64,000 nucleotides of DNA from Neopestalotiopsis rosae (Eukaryota; Ascomycota; Sordariomycetes; Amphisphaeriales; Sporocadaceae): contig JALGAS010000002.1 in the NCBI GenBank assembly GCA_023078685.1, forward strand, positions 2,046,001-2,110,000. Direction: 5' to 3'. The notes under the pieces are model-generated. The model was not told where the DNA came from, did not search any database, and saw only the letters and a program-made list of their open reading frames with translations. A program made the position numbers and the translations under genes. This document shows positions 12,535-25,286 of the stretch, one piece after another. Positions within the stretch are counted from its first letter, which is position 1. Each line of letters begins with the position of its first letter.

Positions 12535-13352
12535 GCCGTTAGGGCCGTTAGCCGATGTGCCATGTTTGATTCTGAATGAAACCAACAGAATTGAACAGAG
12601 ATGAGCAAATACTTAGAATGATATCAAATCCCCGGAAAGCTAGCTAACACAGTCAAACATTTTGTATGATAGATGACGAAATACCTCTAGGGTAATCTAA
12701 ATTCTCATTACATAGTAAAACTTATTATTTCCCATTCAAGCGGTGCAGGAACGGAACTCAAGAATCAACTTTGATGCAGCCATCCAAACTTTGCTCTTCA
12801 GACTCGCATCATACACTTGCATTTCTCGAGGCGACAATTTCGATCTTAAATTATTTCATGTTTCAATGCAACATGGATAATTGTGATGTGTGATCATGGA
12901 GGAATCCTTACAATGGACATGTTGCTGATTGTAATCAAGAAATGCTGTAATAAGGCAATCTGAAATCATCTCGTACTAACTGCCAAGTCAAATGTATTGG
13001 CCTCTGAGAATGAAGAAGCCTAATGCGTTTTTTTGTGCTAGAAATGATGATATTGATGGCGACGTGGGTTCCCATATGGAAATTCAATTGCCATCATTAC
13101 AACCATAGCGAATTAAATAAGCTAGCTAAATATCTAGCGAAGCTTCAGAAGATAGCGGGAGCAAACGTATTCAATGGAAAGAGTTTCGTTATAATTAGGA
13201 AATGGATTATGTGGTCAACACGTGGGCGGTTCGAGCCAGAGCCAGAATATGTTCTCATTTAAAAGGGTCATTCGATCTAAATTGCTTCAATTCGTCATCT
13301 ATTTACATTGGATTCATCCAGCCAAAAACTCCTCGCTTGGATATATGTCCCT
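12535..13352. other. 3' regions of convergent NLR-like and glutathione reductase genes
   Basis: AT-rich 818-bp spacer between two convergent stops. A stretch near 13229 matches a tRNA B-box by chance, but no A-box or cloverleaf accompanies it. Nothing else was recognised. Confidence 0.6.
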
Positions 13353-16177
<2,825 letters not shown>

Positions 16178-17170
16178 ATGGTGCAGTCAGCGGCCAAGCT
16201 GGCGCAGTCGTTGAGCTCGGCTCAACTGAAGAAGCTGGCCATTGCCTGCGGCGTGGCCTCTTCGGGGACCAAGGCTGTCCTGGCTCAGCGACTCGAGGCA
16301 ACGACCAGTGCCTTGGCGCAGAAGAAGAATGTTCTGACCTCTGGCCAAGGCATACTCTCCATTGACATGGGTATTCGAAATCTGGCATTTGCCTATCTTG
16401 TTGCGCCCACGTCCCCGCCCCGCGCTCACAATATGCGTAGCCTTGCCGAGGTGCATGCGCCAGTCCCCGGTGTTGATGTGAAGTTGTGGAATCGCATGGT
16501 CCTTGCAGATCCGCACCTTGGGCAGGAAGCCCATGTGGAAGAGGCTAAATGGAGCCCGAGCTACATGGCTGACATGACCCTCGGTCTGGTACAGAATGTG
16601 CTGTTGGGCATGGAAAGCCCGCCAGCATATATCTTGATAGAGCGACAACGGTTCAGAAGCGGCGGCGGTTCAGCGGTGCAGGAGTGGACTCTGAGAGTCA
16701 ATACCCTCGAAGCCATGCTTTACTCGACCCTAGGAACTCTCAAGTCTTGTGGCAGATGGAGTGGGCAAGTTATTCCGATTTCACCAAAACGAGTCGGACC
16801 CTTTTGGCTCGAAGGACTTGGTCCTAGTGAGATCTCAGAATCTGTCGGTGCCAAGTCAGACCTTGGGAAAGTTGCTAAGGCAAAGCACAAGAAGGCAAAA
16901 ATTGATCTGGTTGGCAATTGGTTGCAAGAGGGCAATATTGTTCCTTCAGGTCAAGCCCAAACCATGGCATCATCATACATCGAGCGATGGAATGGTAAGC
17001 GTACCAAGAAATCTCTAGATGAGACTGAATCTGCACAGGAACGTCTGCAGAAGCTTGATGATCTGGCTGATTCCTTGTTACAAGGTTTGGCATGGATCAA
17101 ATGGCAGGACAACATTCGACGACTAAGCAAAGATGGTCCGGAAGCTCTGCTAGAGGGGTCCGCACCTTGA
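16178..17170 (+). CDS. CCE1: Mitochondrial Holliday junction resolvase, Cce1/Ydc2 family
   Basis: A single exon of 330 aa. I chose the ATG at 16178 (MVQSAAKLAQS) because codons upstream in frame offer only TTG. Residues 1-45 form a SAP-like helical DNA-binding segment (SSAQLKKLAIACGV then GTKAVLAQRLEA), as in Cce1. The RNase H-like resolvase core follows: first acidic residue in ILSIDMGIRNLAFAYL (D63), second in YILIERQRFRSGG (about E154), and the C-terminal acidic pair in KLDDLADSLLQGLAW (about 293-307). It should cleave four-way junctions symmetrically and act on mitochondrial DNA recombination intermediates, as established for yeast Cce1 and fission yeast Ydc2. The N-terminus is short of acidic residues, consistent with mitochondrial import. 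Confidence 0.9.
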   Translation: MVQSAAKLAQSLSSAQLKKLAIACGVASSGTKAVLAQRLEATTSALAQKKNVLTSGQGILSIDMGIRNLAFAYLVAPTSPPRAHNMRSLAEVHAPVPGVDVKLWNRMVLADPHLGQEAHVEEAKWSPSYMADMTLGLVQNVLLGMESPPAYILIERQRFRSGGGSAVQEWTLRVNTLEAMLYSTLGTLKSCGRWSGQVIPISPKRVGPFWLEGLGPSEISESVGAKSDLGKVAKAKHKKAKIDLVGNWLQEGNIVPSGQAQTMASSYIERWNGKRTKKSLDETESAQERLQKLDDLADSLLQGLAWIKWQDNIRRLSKDGPEALLEGSAP

Positions 17171-17810
17171 GAACGTGTGTTGAGATATGGTTTCCTTCAC
17201 TACCACTGGGAGATCTATAAGAAAATCAGAAGCAGGGATTCTCACTCCATTCTATATCGTCTGTGGGGGATGGTGCCAGAGTAAACATGTTCGCCTCGGC
17301 GTCCAGACCTCTACAGCCAAAGTACACTTGGACGACCACATAAGGGTACTAGACTACTCTATCCTTTCTCCGTCGGTAAACTCTGAGGACTGACAGCGTA
17401 CCAGGAGCATGACCCCGACAGGCCACACCTTATTGTTGCAGGTGTTCCAATAGAACGCGCTGCTCTCGATGGAGAATACTGCACGTCGGATAACACTACC
17501 AAAGCTTATACAGAGCAGCCAGACGAGCGCTCCAGCCATGAGCCTACAAAAGCTGGCCTCGATTCCCTGCCCATCAGTGCTGCTGCTCGCTTCTTCCTCT
17601 TCCCGTCTCCCTCTCTTCACAGAACACCACCTCTTTCCAAAGACATCCATTCATCACATCTCCACAACATTCGTTTCGCACAATACAAAGTCAAGCATCT
17701 ATCGCATTTTGACAACTCATTTAAGCTTCAAGCTACCTTGTCAACATACCATAAGAAATACTGTTGAAATACAGATACTCAACCGACTCATCAATCGCTT
17801 CACTCTCGAA
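17171..17810. other. Intergenic, probably 3' end of CCE1 and leader of a small gene
   Basis: The reading frame of the following hypothetical gene extends upstream without a stop to an ATG at 17469. That segment is rich in Ser, Pro and His and reads like a C/T-rich untranslated leader, so I start the gene at 17811. No other gene was seen. Confidence 0.45.
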
Positions 17811-18233
17811 ATGGAAACCAACACATCACGTTTCGATGAGTTTTCTCCTTCGTCCACCCTCGAAAAAGACCCAGGAGCCACGAATTTGGAAAACGAGTTG
17901 ACAAACGAACGTCCGCGCTCACGCCGTAGAGACAAACTCAAGTCAAAGTGCCGGGAGATTATCCAGTTCATGCGCGACGCCTTCTCGCAAGGTCGTCTCA
18001 ATCGCAGCGGCTGGGGGTCCACTTGGCTCCCACTCGACCTGCAGGCAAGATACAACGAGCAAGTTTACGGGACAAGATCACATGCCTCCGACCAGGTGCA
18101 TTTTGGTCTCCATCGCGATAGCTTGGAGGTCGCCTGCCCCAACATAGTAAGAGCGGCCATCATCGAGAGGTACTACCAAGAGGATCGACAAGCAATCATT
18201 TTCAACAACATGATGGTGACTGGGCTTTGTTGA
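17811..18233 (+). CDS. Hypothetical protein, 140 aa
   Basis: A single-exon frame starting at the internal ATG at 17811; an upstream in-frame ATG at 17469 would add 114 low-complexity residues and is less likely. The product has a charged N-terminal half with a basic patch (RPRSRRRDKLKSK) and a second half with aromatic content (SGWGSTWLPLDLQARYNEQV, IVRAAIIERYYQEDR). There is no signal peptide, membrane helix or family motif I recognise. Codon composition of the second half looks coding, but there is no independent support, so it may not be a real gene. Confidence 0.35.
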   Translation: METNTSRFDEFSPSSTLEKDPGATNLENELTNERPRSRRRDKLKSKCREIIQFMRDAFSQGRLNRSGWGSTWLPLDLQARYNEQVYGTRSHASDQVHFGLHRDSLEVACPNIVRAAIIERYYQEDRQAIIFNNMMVTGLC

Positions 18234-19021
18234 TAATCCATGTGATGGCAACACTGGTCTGCGGAAAAAGGAGGATGTGGCCTGTAAAGGTACGGATATG
18301 GTGTGTAGAATGAGTGGTCTTCACGCACTCGCCAGAAGATCTTTGGTCCTGGCCTATGCAAAAGGAGTGCAAGACGGCACACGTTTCCAGCCGTTTACGA
18401 CAGCTGTAACCACTATATTCAGCACCTTTGCTTGTGGATACGTTCAGACGCTAGACGGAAATGGGGCAGAAAGGGGGGTTTGTATATTCACAGCCGCACG
18501 TCAAGCTGTGCCATGGGCATCATGGCTCATATTTGCAAGCTGAACTTATGGGAATCAAGAAGTTTATGCAGAACTGAGTGTACAAGATCTGCTACAGTTC
18601 GCTCCAGACTAGACAGGATTTCCCTTTTACTGTCCTGGTGCGGACTCCCGAGAGTGATGGCAAGGTCATTTCGTAGTAGCGACTCATGACCTGCGGCGGC
18701 ATTAAATATGGATAGAGGAAAACGTTTGGCGTTTTGTTGTTTTGGGCTCGATATTTACCTATACTGGTCAAGCAGAAGGCTCCGCGTAGCAGCCAAGGAC
18801 AAAATAATTAAAAAGCATACAAGTAATTGGACTAAAAAGAAATGTGAAAATTAAAAGACAAAACACAACGCCGCCACCGTTTCCATCAAGTGAACAATTG
18901 ACTGCACATTCTAGATACTTCCTATATTTAAGCACGTGAAAGAGGCAAGATAATGGTATAAGAATTCAATATTCATCGCTGTATAGTTTCTATATGCAGG
19001 TGTGAAAACCGAAAACCGTCC
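18234..19021. other. Intergenic region, no gene recognised
   Basis: 788 bp between the small hypothetical frame and the stop of the dehydrogenase gene, AT-rich in its right half. It probably contains two convergent 3' ends. Confidence 0.55.
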
Positions 19022-19979
19022 CTACAAAGACTTGGGAGCAACGGTCAGACCACCCTTGTCGCTCTTCTTGCCCAGCCGCCCCTGCGAAATGTAGTTGTCG
19101 CGCAGCCAGTCGACGGTCAGCGTGCCGTTGAGCCCGCGCTCCTTGATGTAGTTGTCCTCGATAAAGGCGACTGTGTCGAGGCCGACCTGGTCCATGAAGG
19201 CGCAGGGGGCTACTTTGGCCTGGAACATGTGCTTCCACAGCTTGTCGATCTGCTCGGCGTCGCTTACGCCCTCGGCCATGATCATTAGGGCTTCGCGCTT
19301 TACTGCTGCCCAGAGGCGGTTGAAGATGAAACTATTGCAACTTGGTTAGCAACGGCCTTTGGAGGAAATGCTTGATGATAGTGACAGATGGTAGTACTTA
19401 CCCTGTCGACTCCTTCTGGGCAGTGGCAGGCAACATTCCAGTCCTCTCCAGCACCCGAGTAAGGAAGGGGAAGATGGCTTCCTCCGTCTCTCCATCCGTC
19501 ATGAGCTCAACGGTCCGAATGTCCATGGGCATGGTATAATGAACATTGCAAATAAGCTTCCGGCGTTCGGCTGACACCTTGTCGAGCATGAGACTGCTGC
19601 GATAAGACGAGCTGTTGGAGCCAATGATGCAGTCGCGGGGCGCGGCCCGGTCCAAAATCCCCATGGTGTCAATCTTGAGCTCGAGCTTCTCCGGCACGGC
19701 CTCGATGACGAGCCAGGCGTCGCGCACCGCCGACTCAATATCCTCGTGGGCTGCGTAGGTGCCGTATTGGCCCGGGATCGGGGGTGTGCAAAACTCGGCA
19801 AAGGCGGCCTTGTTCTCTTCGATGAAGCGCAGCGCGTCGGAGCGGGCGACCGGCGAGGGGTCCCGTACCGTCACGTTGTAGCCGCCGGCTACGTACGAGG
19901 TGGCGATGCGGCGGCCCAGGACGCCGCCGCCCAGCACGGCGACGGGGCGGGAGCCGATTTCTGGTGCTTGCCAAGTCAT
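19022..19979 (-). CDS. 3-hydroxyacyl-CoA dehydrogenase family oxidoreductase
   Basis: Exons 19979-19402 and 19331-19022 give 295 aa; the 70-nt intron (GTAAGT donor, GCAATAG acceptor) restores STGFIFNRLWAAVKREAL. The N-terminal Rossmann fold has a GGGVLGRRIA nucleotide loop (17-26). Other family marks are WLVIEAVPEKLELK, the SNSSS catalytic Ser segment and HYTMPMDIRTVEL (catalytic His; HFFNPP in bacterial relatives). The C-terminal helical dimerisation domain includes FMDQVGLDTVAFIED. The family oxidises 3-hydroxyacyl-CoA or related 3-hydroxy acids with NAD+. No enoyl-CoA hydratase module is attached, so this is a stand-alone enzyme like bacterial 3-hydroxybutyryl-CoA dehydrogenases or lambda-crystallin/L-gulonate dehydrogenases. 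Its substrate is not determinable here. It opens the block containing b5 reductase and P450. Confidence 0.85.
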
Positions 19980-21352
19980 TTTGTATGTGAATATATGAGG
20001 TATTATAATGAGAGGAAAGAAGCAGAACTTTCAACGGTAATTTTTGTATTATCTGGCTGGTCGTGTACGGGTATCTCAAAGTGTTCTGGATGTGAGCGCA
20101 TCATGACATGGGGGATCATAATAGCTATATACGTCCCCGGAAGACTACGGGTCCAGGAGAGACACGATGACATTTGATCGCCGTAGCCTCAAAAGCTACA
20201 ACACTAGAGAACTAGGATTTCGTGAGTAATGCAAAGAATCACAAGAACATACACCACTAAAAGAGCTGGACGCGGTGTCAGAGGAGCCTCGCTCGGTCTC
20301 GCCGCCAATGGAAGATAACGAGCTGGGCCAACTTGTATCCACTTATAGGGCTGCAACAGAGCATTGCAAATCGAGAGACGGCCGAGACACAAGCGTCGCT
20401 AATTTTCCATCATAGTCTCGCCCGAACCTCGCGCGAACAAACTCCAGCCAATCTCACGAGACGGAATGCCCTCCCCTATCCTGCCCCTTCTGGGATGTCG
20501 GCATTTGTTCAATGAACCACGATTGGCCTGACCCACTCCTCTTCGCGGACGGAGTTCGTTCTTTTCTGACCGCCCCAAAGGAATTGTTTGCTTGTGGAGA
20601 TCTTCTTGTTTTCTTCGCTTCTTCTTCCAAGCTTCGAAACTTAACGGAGCTGGCTAGTAATTACCTAGCATCCTGGCATTCAGCGGCTCTTCCCGCCCTG
20701 GAGCGAAACAAGGCTTTCTTGCCTGACAATCTGAGATCATACGTAGACGTGTAGTGTGTATCCTAGATCAACCTATCTCTGTGGAGTGATGGGAGACCGG
20801 GATTTTACTCTTTGGTGGATCTTTCTCGCTTGTAAATCATCTCGGGGACTTCGGTCCCATACGTTATCGTTTGCGAGTTTCTGTTTCGCATCATTTACGT
20901 AAAGACATTTAGTACGCTGCGCATGAAATGCCAGATTGCTCAAAGAAAGTCCTCGGTTGAGTCCTCCCACCACCATGCTTGGTGGATTGCAGATGTTGGT
21001 ACCATGGAATCGCTCTCATCACCAGAATGTTATCGTATGCGACATGAACATAATGTTGCCAATATGTTAGACAGAGATTGGCCGAGCATATGATGTCTTT
21101 CCAGTCGATTCTTCTAGTATATATGACAATTTGGTGTAGCGAATTGATTTTGTCGTGAAGGAGAGGGAAGTGACAATATGAGTGTTCCGAAAGGCATGTT
21201 TTGACAACAATCTAGCATTAATTGTACGAAGCAACATGATCCAAAGTTCATGGTAATTCCCCCATCGGTAGTCCTAAATCATACATATAAACCTTTTCCA
21301 TTCTCCCATTTGCGCCAGATCCCCTTTCAAGTCAGTCTTCGAACCCGCCAAA
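19980..21352. other. Intergenic region, no gene recognised
   Basis: 1.37 kb between the dehydrogenase start and the stop of the b5-reductase gene. An 80-codon ATG frame at 20512-20754 (+) has no recognisable feature and is probably chance. The rest should be the dehydrogenase promoter and the b5-reductase 3' UTR. Confidence 0.5.
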
Positions 21353-22909
21353 TTAAAACAAGAAGACCTGATCCGCAGCTTTGGAGATGGCGCCAGGGGC
21401 AGCAAAACCAAGAGCAGCAAGGTTCTTCTTGGTAGCATCGATCATGGGCGGCGGCCCGCAGAGCAGCACCTTGGAGTCCGGGTCGGCCTTGGGCAGGTAC
21501 TTGTCCACCATGTCCTTTGTGACGAACCCGGACTCGCCCTGCCACTCGGCCGGTGGGCGGGCCAGCACGTACTGGATCTTGAACTTTTTGGGACACTGCG
21601 CAGCAAAGCCCTCGAGCTCCTCGCGCATCAAAATGTCCTCCTCGGTGTTGTTGGCGTAGAGCAGGTCGATTTGGGTCGTGTCGGACTCGTCTTCGCAGAT
21701 GGCGCGGATCAGTTGGTACACTGGAGCAAGAGAATTCATGTTAGTCATCTGTCTATCGATGTTCTTCTTGACAGTTCGTAGTCGAAACTTACTGGGAGTG
21801 ATTCCTGAACCACCGGCAATCATTCCAATGCGCTTGGCATACGCAGTCGAGTACTGCATCGAGCCCTTGGGACCTCTAATGTCAATGGTCTCTCCAATCT
21901 TCATATTGGCCAAGTGCTGGGTCATGAGACCCTGGGGATACACCTTGATTAAAAGCTCGATTCGTCCGAGGTCGCTGTTGTTGGAGATGGGAGTGTACGA
22001 CCTCGAGACATTCTTGCCGTTAATGTTGGCTTGGAGGGCAATGTGCTGTCCGGTAGGCAGGCCGAGGACCGCGTCGGGATACGGAAGGGCAAAGATGAGG
22101 CGGTACACGCCGGGGGCGACGAGCGTCTTGCGCACAAGCTTGAAGGGGCGGTATTGCTTGGCGTCGAGCACATTGGACACGGCCCGCGAGGGTGTAATTG
22201 CTGCAGAGGTACCCGCGGGCTTGCGGCGGACCACGACGTACCGGTCGGGGCGGGCGGCGCGGCGCGGCTTGAAGCGAGACAGGCCGCTGTGAATGTCCAT
22301 CTTGGACCAGAGGTAGGCGACAAGTCCGAGGGATGCCGATGCTTGCACCGCTGTCGCGACGGCAATGCCCACCCACATGTTTCCGCTCGACTTTGGTGGC
22401 GATAATGGAATTTGGCGAAGTATAGGAGTCCAGTCAATGTGCGGTGCCCGCTTCTGGAGAGCAACCCAAGCAGCGGCGCCGAGGGCTCCTGTAATTCCGA
22501 GCTTTCCAACTGTGGCGAGAGATACCCCAGATTTGCGCGTCGGTACGATGTCTGTTTCTTGTGATACCTGCTCGAATGTAGGGCGATATACTTCGACTTC
22601 TTCCGCGAGTTCCTGGAAAGGGACTGTTAGCTTAACCTTTTCAGAACACGGTTTGCAAATGTCAATCCGTACCTCCTCCGGCAGATCGCCAATGTATAGA
22701 CCTTCTAAATGCTCGTTGGCTTCATCAGAGTGTCCGACATCTTCAAACTCTTGTGTCGCATCCTTTCCGGCCACCTCTTGCAGAATGACACTACCACCAG
22801 GGTGCTCTTCGAGGTACTTGGTCACATCATAGACCTTGTTGTGAACGACAAACCAGACATCGTCCGGCTTGTTGTGTTCAGCTACTTGAGCCAGTGAGAT
22901 TGTCGGCAT
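21353..22909 (-). CDS. Cytochrome b5 / NADH-cytochrome b5 reductase fusion
   Basis: Exons 22909-22673, 22612-21793 and 21720-21353 give 474 aa. The N-terminal cytochrome b5 domain (about 3-77) has the heme ligands in EEHPGGS (H36) and DVGHSDEANEHL (H60). A linker includes a hydrophobic helix (MWVGIAVATAVQASASLGLV), suggesting a membrane anchor. The ferredoxin-reductase part has the FAD motif RSYTPIS (about 284), the NADH loop GGSGITPMYQLIRAI (346-360) and C-terminal CGPPPM (440-445). Both introns (60 and 72 nt) are multiples of three with no stop, so unspliced sequence also reads through; splicing is supported by GTACGG/GTAAGT donors, GCTAAC and GACTAAC branch points and restoration of GITPMYQ. 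It should pass electrons from NADH through its own b5 heme to acceptors such as P450s or desaturases. It is divergent from the P450. Confidence 0.92.
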   Translation of the reverse strand: MPTISLAQVAEHNKPDDVWFVVHNKVYDVTKYLEEHPGGSVILQEVAGKDATQEFEDVGHSDEANEHLEGLYIGDLPEEVRIDICKPCSEKVKLTVPFQELAEEVEVYRPTFEQVSQETDIVPTRKSGVSLATVGKLGITGALGAAAWVALQKRAPHIDWTPILRQIPLSPPKSSGNMWVGIAVATAVQASASLGLVAYLWSKMDIHSGLSRFKPRRAARPDRYVVVRRKPAGTSAAITPSRAVSNVLDAKQYRPFKLVRKTLVAPGVYRLIFALPYPDAVLGLPTGQHIALQANINGKNVSRSYTPISNNSDLGRIELLIKVYPQGLMTQHLANMKIGETIDIRGPKGSMQYSTAYAKRIGMIAGGSGITPSKFRLRTVKKNIDRQMTNMNSLAPVYQLIRAICEDESDTTQIDLLYANNTEEDILMREELEGFAAQCPKKFKIQYVLARPPAEWQGESGFVTKDMVDKYLPKADPDSKVLLCGPPPMIDATKKNLAALGFAAPGAISKAADQVFLF

Positions 22910-23460
22910 CGCTGCTATGCGCTAAGATCTTGGTGTTGAGAGACGGATATGGTGCAAGGCAGGGGAGGACTTGGATCAGACTCCAGAGTAAGAATAGAAT
23001 GTTACTGAGTTGACCGTCAATCTCTAACTAACGCCACAGATGAAGAACAATCGAAAATCCAAGATCGAGAAGTTTGTTTATAGATATAAGGCTCTACCCT
23101 TTGCAGCCACTTGCTCGGCAGGAATTACAAAGTCGTGGGTTGCTACAACGTCAACCCCTGTAAGTGAGGCTCGATTATGGAGCTATATGCATCGGAAGTA
23201 GTTCGCGCGAGCTTCGCACGAAATATCAGCTCCACTCATTGACCGAGTATTGCTCCAGGTTATAGTGGAACGTCGCGAATTGCTGCTTAGCTGTATCTAA
23301 TCGGTAAAGCAATGCCAGGTTACCGTGAGGCGAGCCCCGGTAGGCCCATTTGTCCTTGTCCTGCCAAGTTGTAGAATATATATCTGATCTCTTGTCTTCG
23401 ACCTGAAAGCGGGTTGCTGGGACTTTATTCAAACATCTACAAATCATATACCCATCAAAA
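22910..23460. promoter_or_regulatory. Shared divergent promoter of the b5-reductase fusion and the P450
   Basis: This 551-bp spacer separates the start codons of two oppositely transcribed redox genes. TATA-like runs occur near 23088-23096 and 23376-23384. No gene lies in between, so co-regulation is plausible but inferred. Confidence 0.55.
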
Positions 23461-25189
23461 ATGTCATCACAAAAGTTCTACCTCGTCGGCGACGAATCGT
23501 CAACAGCGAAGGACATCCCAGCAGAGCCAGCATGGAAACTTGAGACTTTGAAGAAGACTGTTGGTCAAGCTTTCAATGTTGCCGTACCAGCAGGTAATGA
23601 ATAACCTAGAGCTATAAGCAACTTATCTAGTTTCATTATGGCTAACAGTATCTCAAGGCATCACATTTCACCAACTCGACTCGAAAAAGGAGCTCGAAGA
23701 CACAGAGGCCGTTCTCTCATGTCCTGAACCGGTCGGTCTCCGCATCGATGGCTCGGCCGTGACATCTCCCTCCGGCCCCGAAGGTTTCCCAATCGTCGGA
23801 TCCTTTTACGAAATCTTCCCGGACCACCTGGGCAACCACTGGCGGCTGTTCCGCAAGTACGGCCACGTCATCAAGACGACCAACATGGGCAAGACGACGT
23901 ACCTCACCGACTCGCCCGAGGTGGCCCAGGTGGCCCTGATGGAGTCCCCCTTCTTCACCAAGCTCATCAACGAGAACCACCCGCTGCGCGGCATCAAGGA
24001 CAACACGGCCATCTTCCTGGGCGACACGGAGACGGACAACTGGCGCCTGGCCCACAAGTTTGTTCCGCCCGCCATGGGCCCCAAGGCCGTCCGCCACTAC
24101 ACGCCGCTCATGCAGAGCTGCGTGCGGAGCAGCTTCAGCGTCTTTGACGAGATGGACTCGAGGGGGGAGGCCTGGAACGTGTACCAGTACATGGTGAAGC
24201 TGGCCTCGCAGACTATTGGAAAGTTTGCCCTGGGCATGGACTTTGGGCACATGGATGGCGTCGACGCGCCCACCCACCCGCTCGTCTCCAACATTGTCAA
24301 CCTCCTCAGTCTGAACAAAAAGGTCACCACCAGAGGCGAGTGGTACAAGGCCCTGCCCTGGGGTGATGCTGCCAGGCTTAAGGAGGTACAGAGAGTAACA
24401 TATGGTATGCTCGAGGAAGCTATTGCCAAGGCGCCCAGTGCCGGTGGTATGGACGGTCTCTCCCTAAATGACGCAGCTTTAAAGGCGTCGTGTGTGGCCG
24501 ACTATTTAAACCATGCCGTCGACGAAACGGGAAAGCGCTTCCCCAAGGGCCTCGTCCTCTCCAACATGCTAGTCGTGACAGCTGCGGGCTACACAACCAC
24601 CTCGTCCATGCTGTCGTGGATGATCTACTGCCTGGTGACCTACCCCGAGATCCAGGACAAGCTGCTGCAGGAGCTGGTCAACTACGACGTGAGCAACGAG
24701 ACGACCTGGACGCCCGACCTGGCGCACAGCCTGCCGTACCTCGACAAGGTCATCAAGGAGGCCCAGCGCCTGCACAACGCCTCGTTCCAGCCGGGCCGCA
24801 CGACCAAGCAGGAGGTGGTGCTCCCCGGCGGCTACCGCCTGCCCAAGGACAGCACCGTCATCCCGGCCCTATACGCCATCCACACCAACCCCGACGTCTG
24901 GCGGGACCCCATGCGCTTCGACCCGGAGCGCTGGGACACGGAGGAGGTCAAGAACCGCCACCGCGCCGCCTACATCCCCTTTGCCACGGGGCCACGGGGC
25001 TGCATCGGCTTCAACTTTGCCCTGCTGGAGATCAAGATTCTCCTCTCCGAGCTCATTTACCGCTATGACTTTTCCAGGGAGGGTATGGAAGCGGTTGAGT
25101 ACGATCCCGAGTTCCAGCTTATTCGGCCCCTCAACCTGTACGTGACGGCACAAAGGAAGACAAGCTGGCCGGCCAAGACTGCGAAATGA
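23461..25189 (+). CDS. Cytochrome P450 monooxygenase, soluble-type N-terminus
   Basis: Exons 23461-23593 and 23658-25189 give 554 aa; the 64-nt intron has a GGCTAACAG branch region. P450 marks are the ExxR in KEAQRLHN (E412, R415), the PERW motif (FDPERWD), and the heme loop FATGPRGCIGFNFALLE with Cys493. The I-helix reads TAAGYTTTSS (about 352-361), so the usual acid before the conserved Thr is absent. The first 78 residues are an extra segment (starting MSSQKFYLVGDE) without a membrane helix, so the enzyme is probably soluble or peripherally bound. The core resembles the heme domain of BM3-like enzymes without the fused reductase; I do not assign a CYP number. Substrate unknown. The stop is 97 bp from that of the convergent Zn2Cys6 gene. 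Confidence 0.93.
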
Positions 25190-25286
25190 TGATTACTTTA
25201 AACAAGGATAAAATGTATAATAACTTTAGAGGTGCTTTTTGGATGATTCGGGTATATAATGAAATGGGAAACCCAAAGAAGAAATT

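Noticed and set aside
13205..13245. GGTTCGAGCC resembling a tRNA B-box
   Set aside because: No A-box at the right distance and no paired stems, so no tRNA.
21678..22405. Plus-strand frames opposite the b5-reductase fusion
   Set aside because: Codon-bias shadows; the minus strand has complete heme, FAD and NADH motifs.
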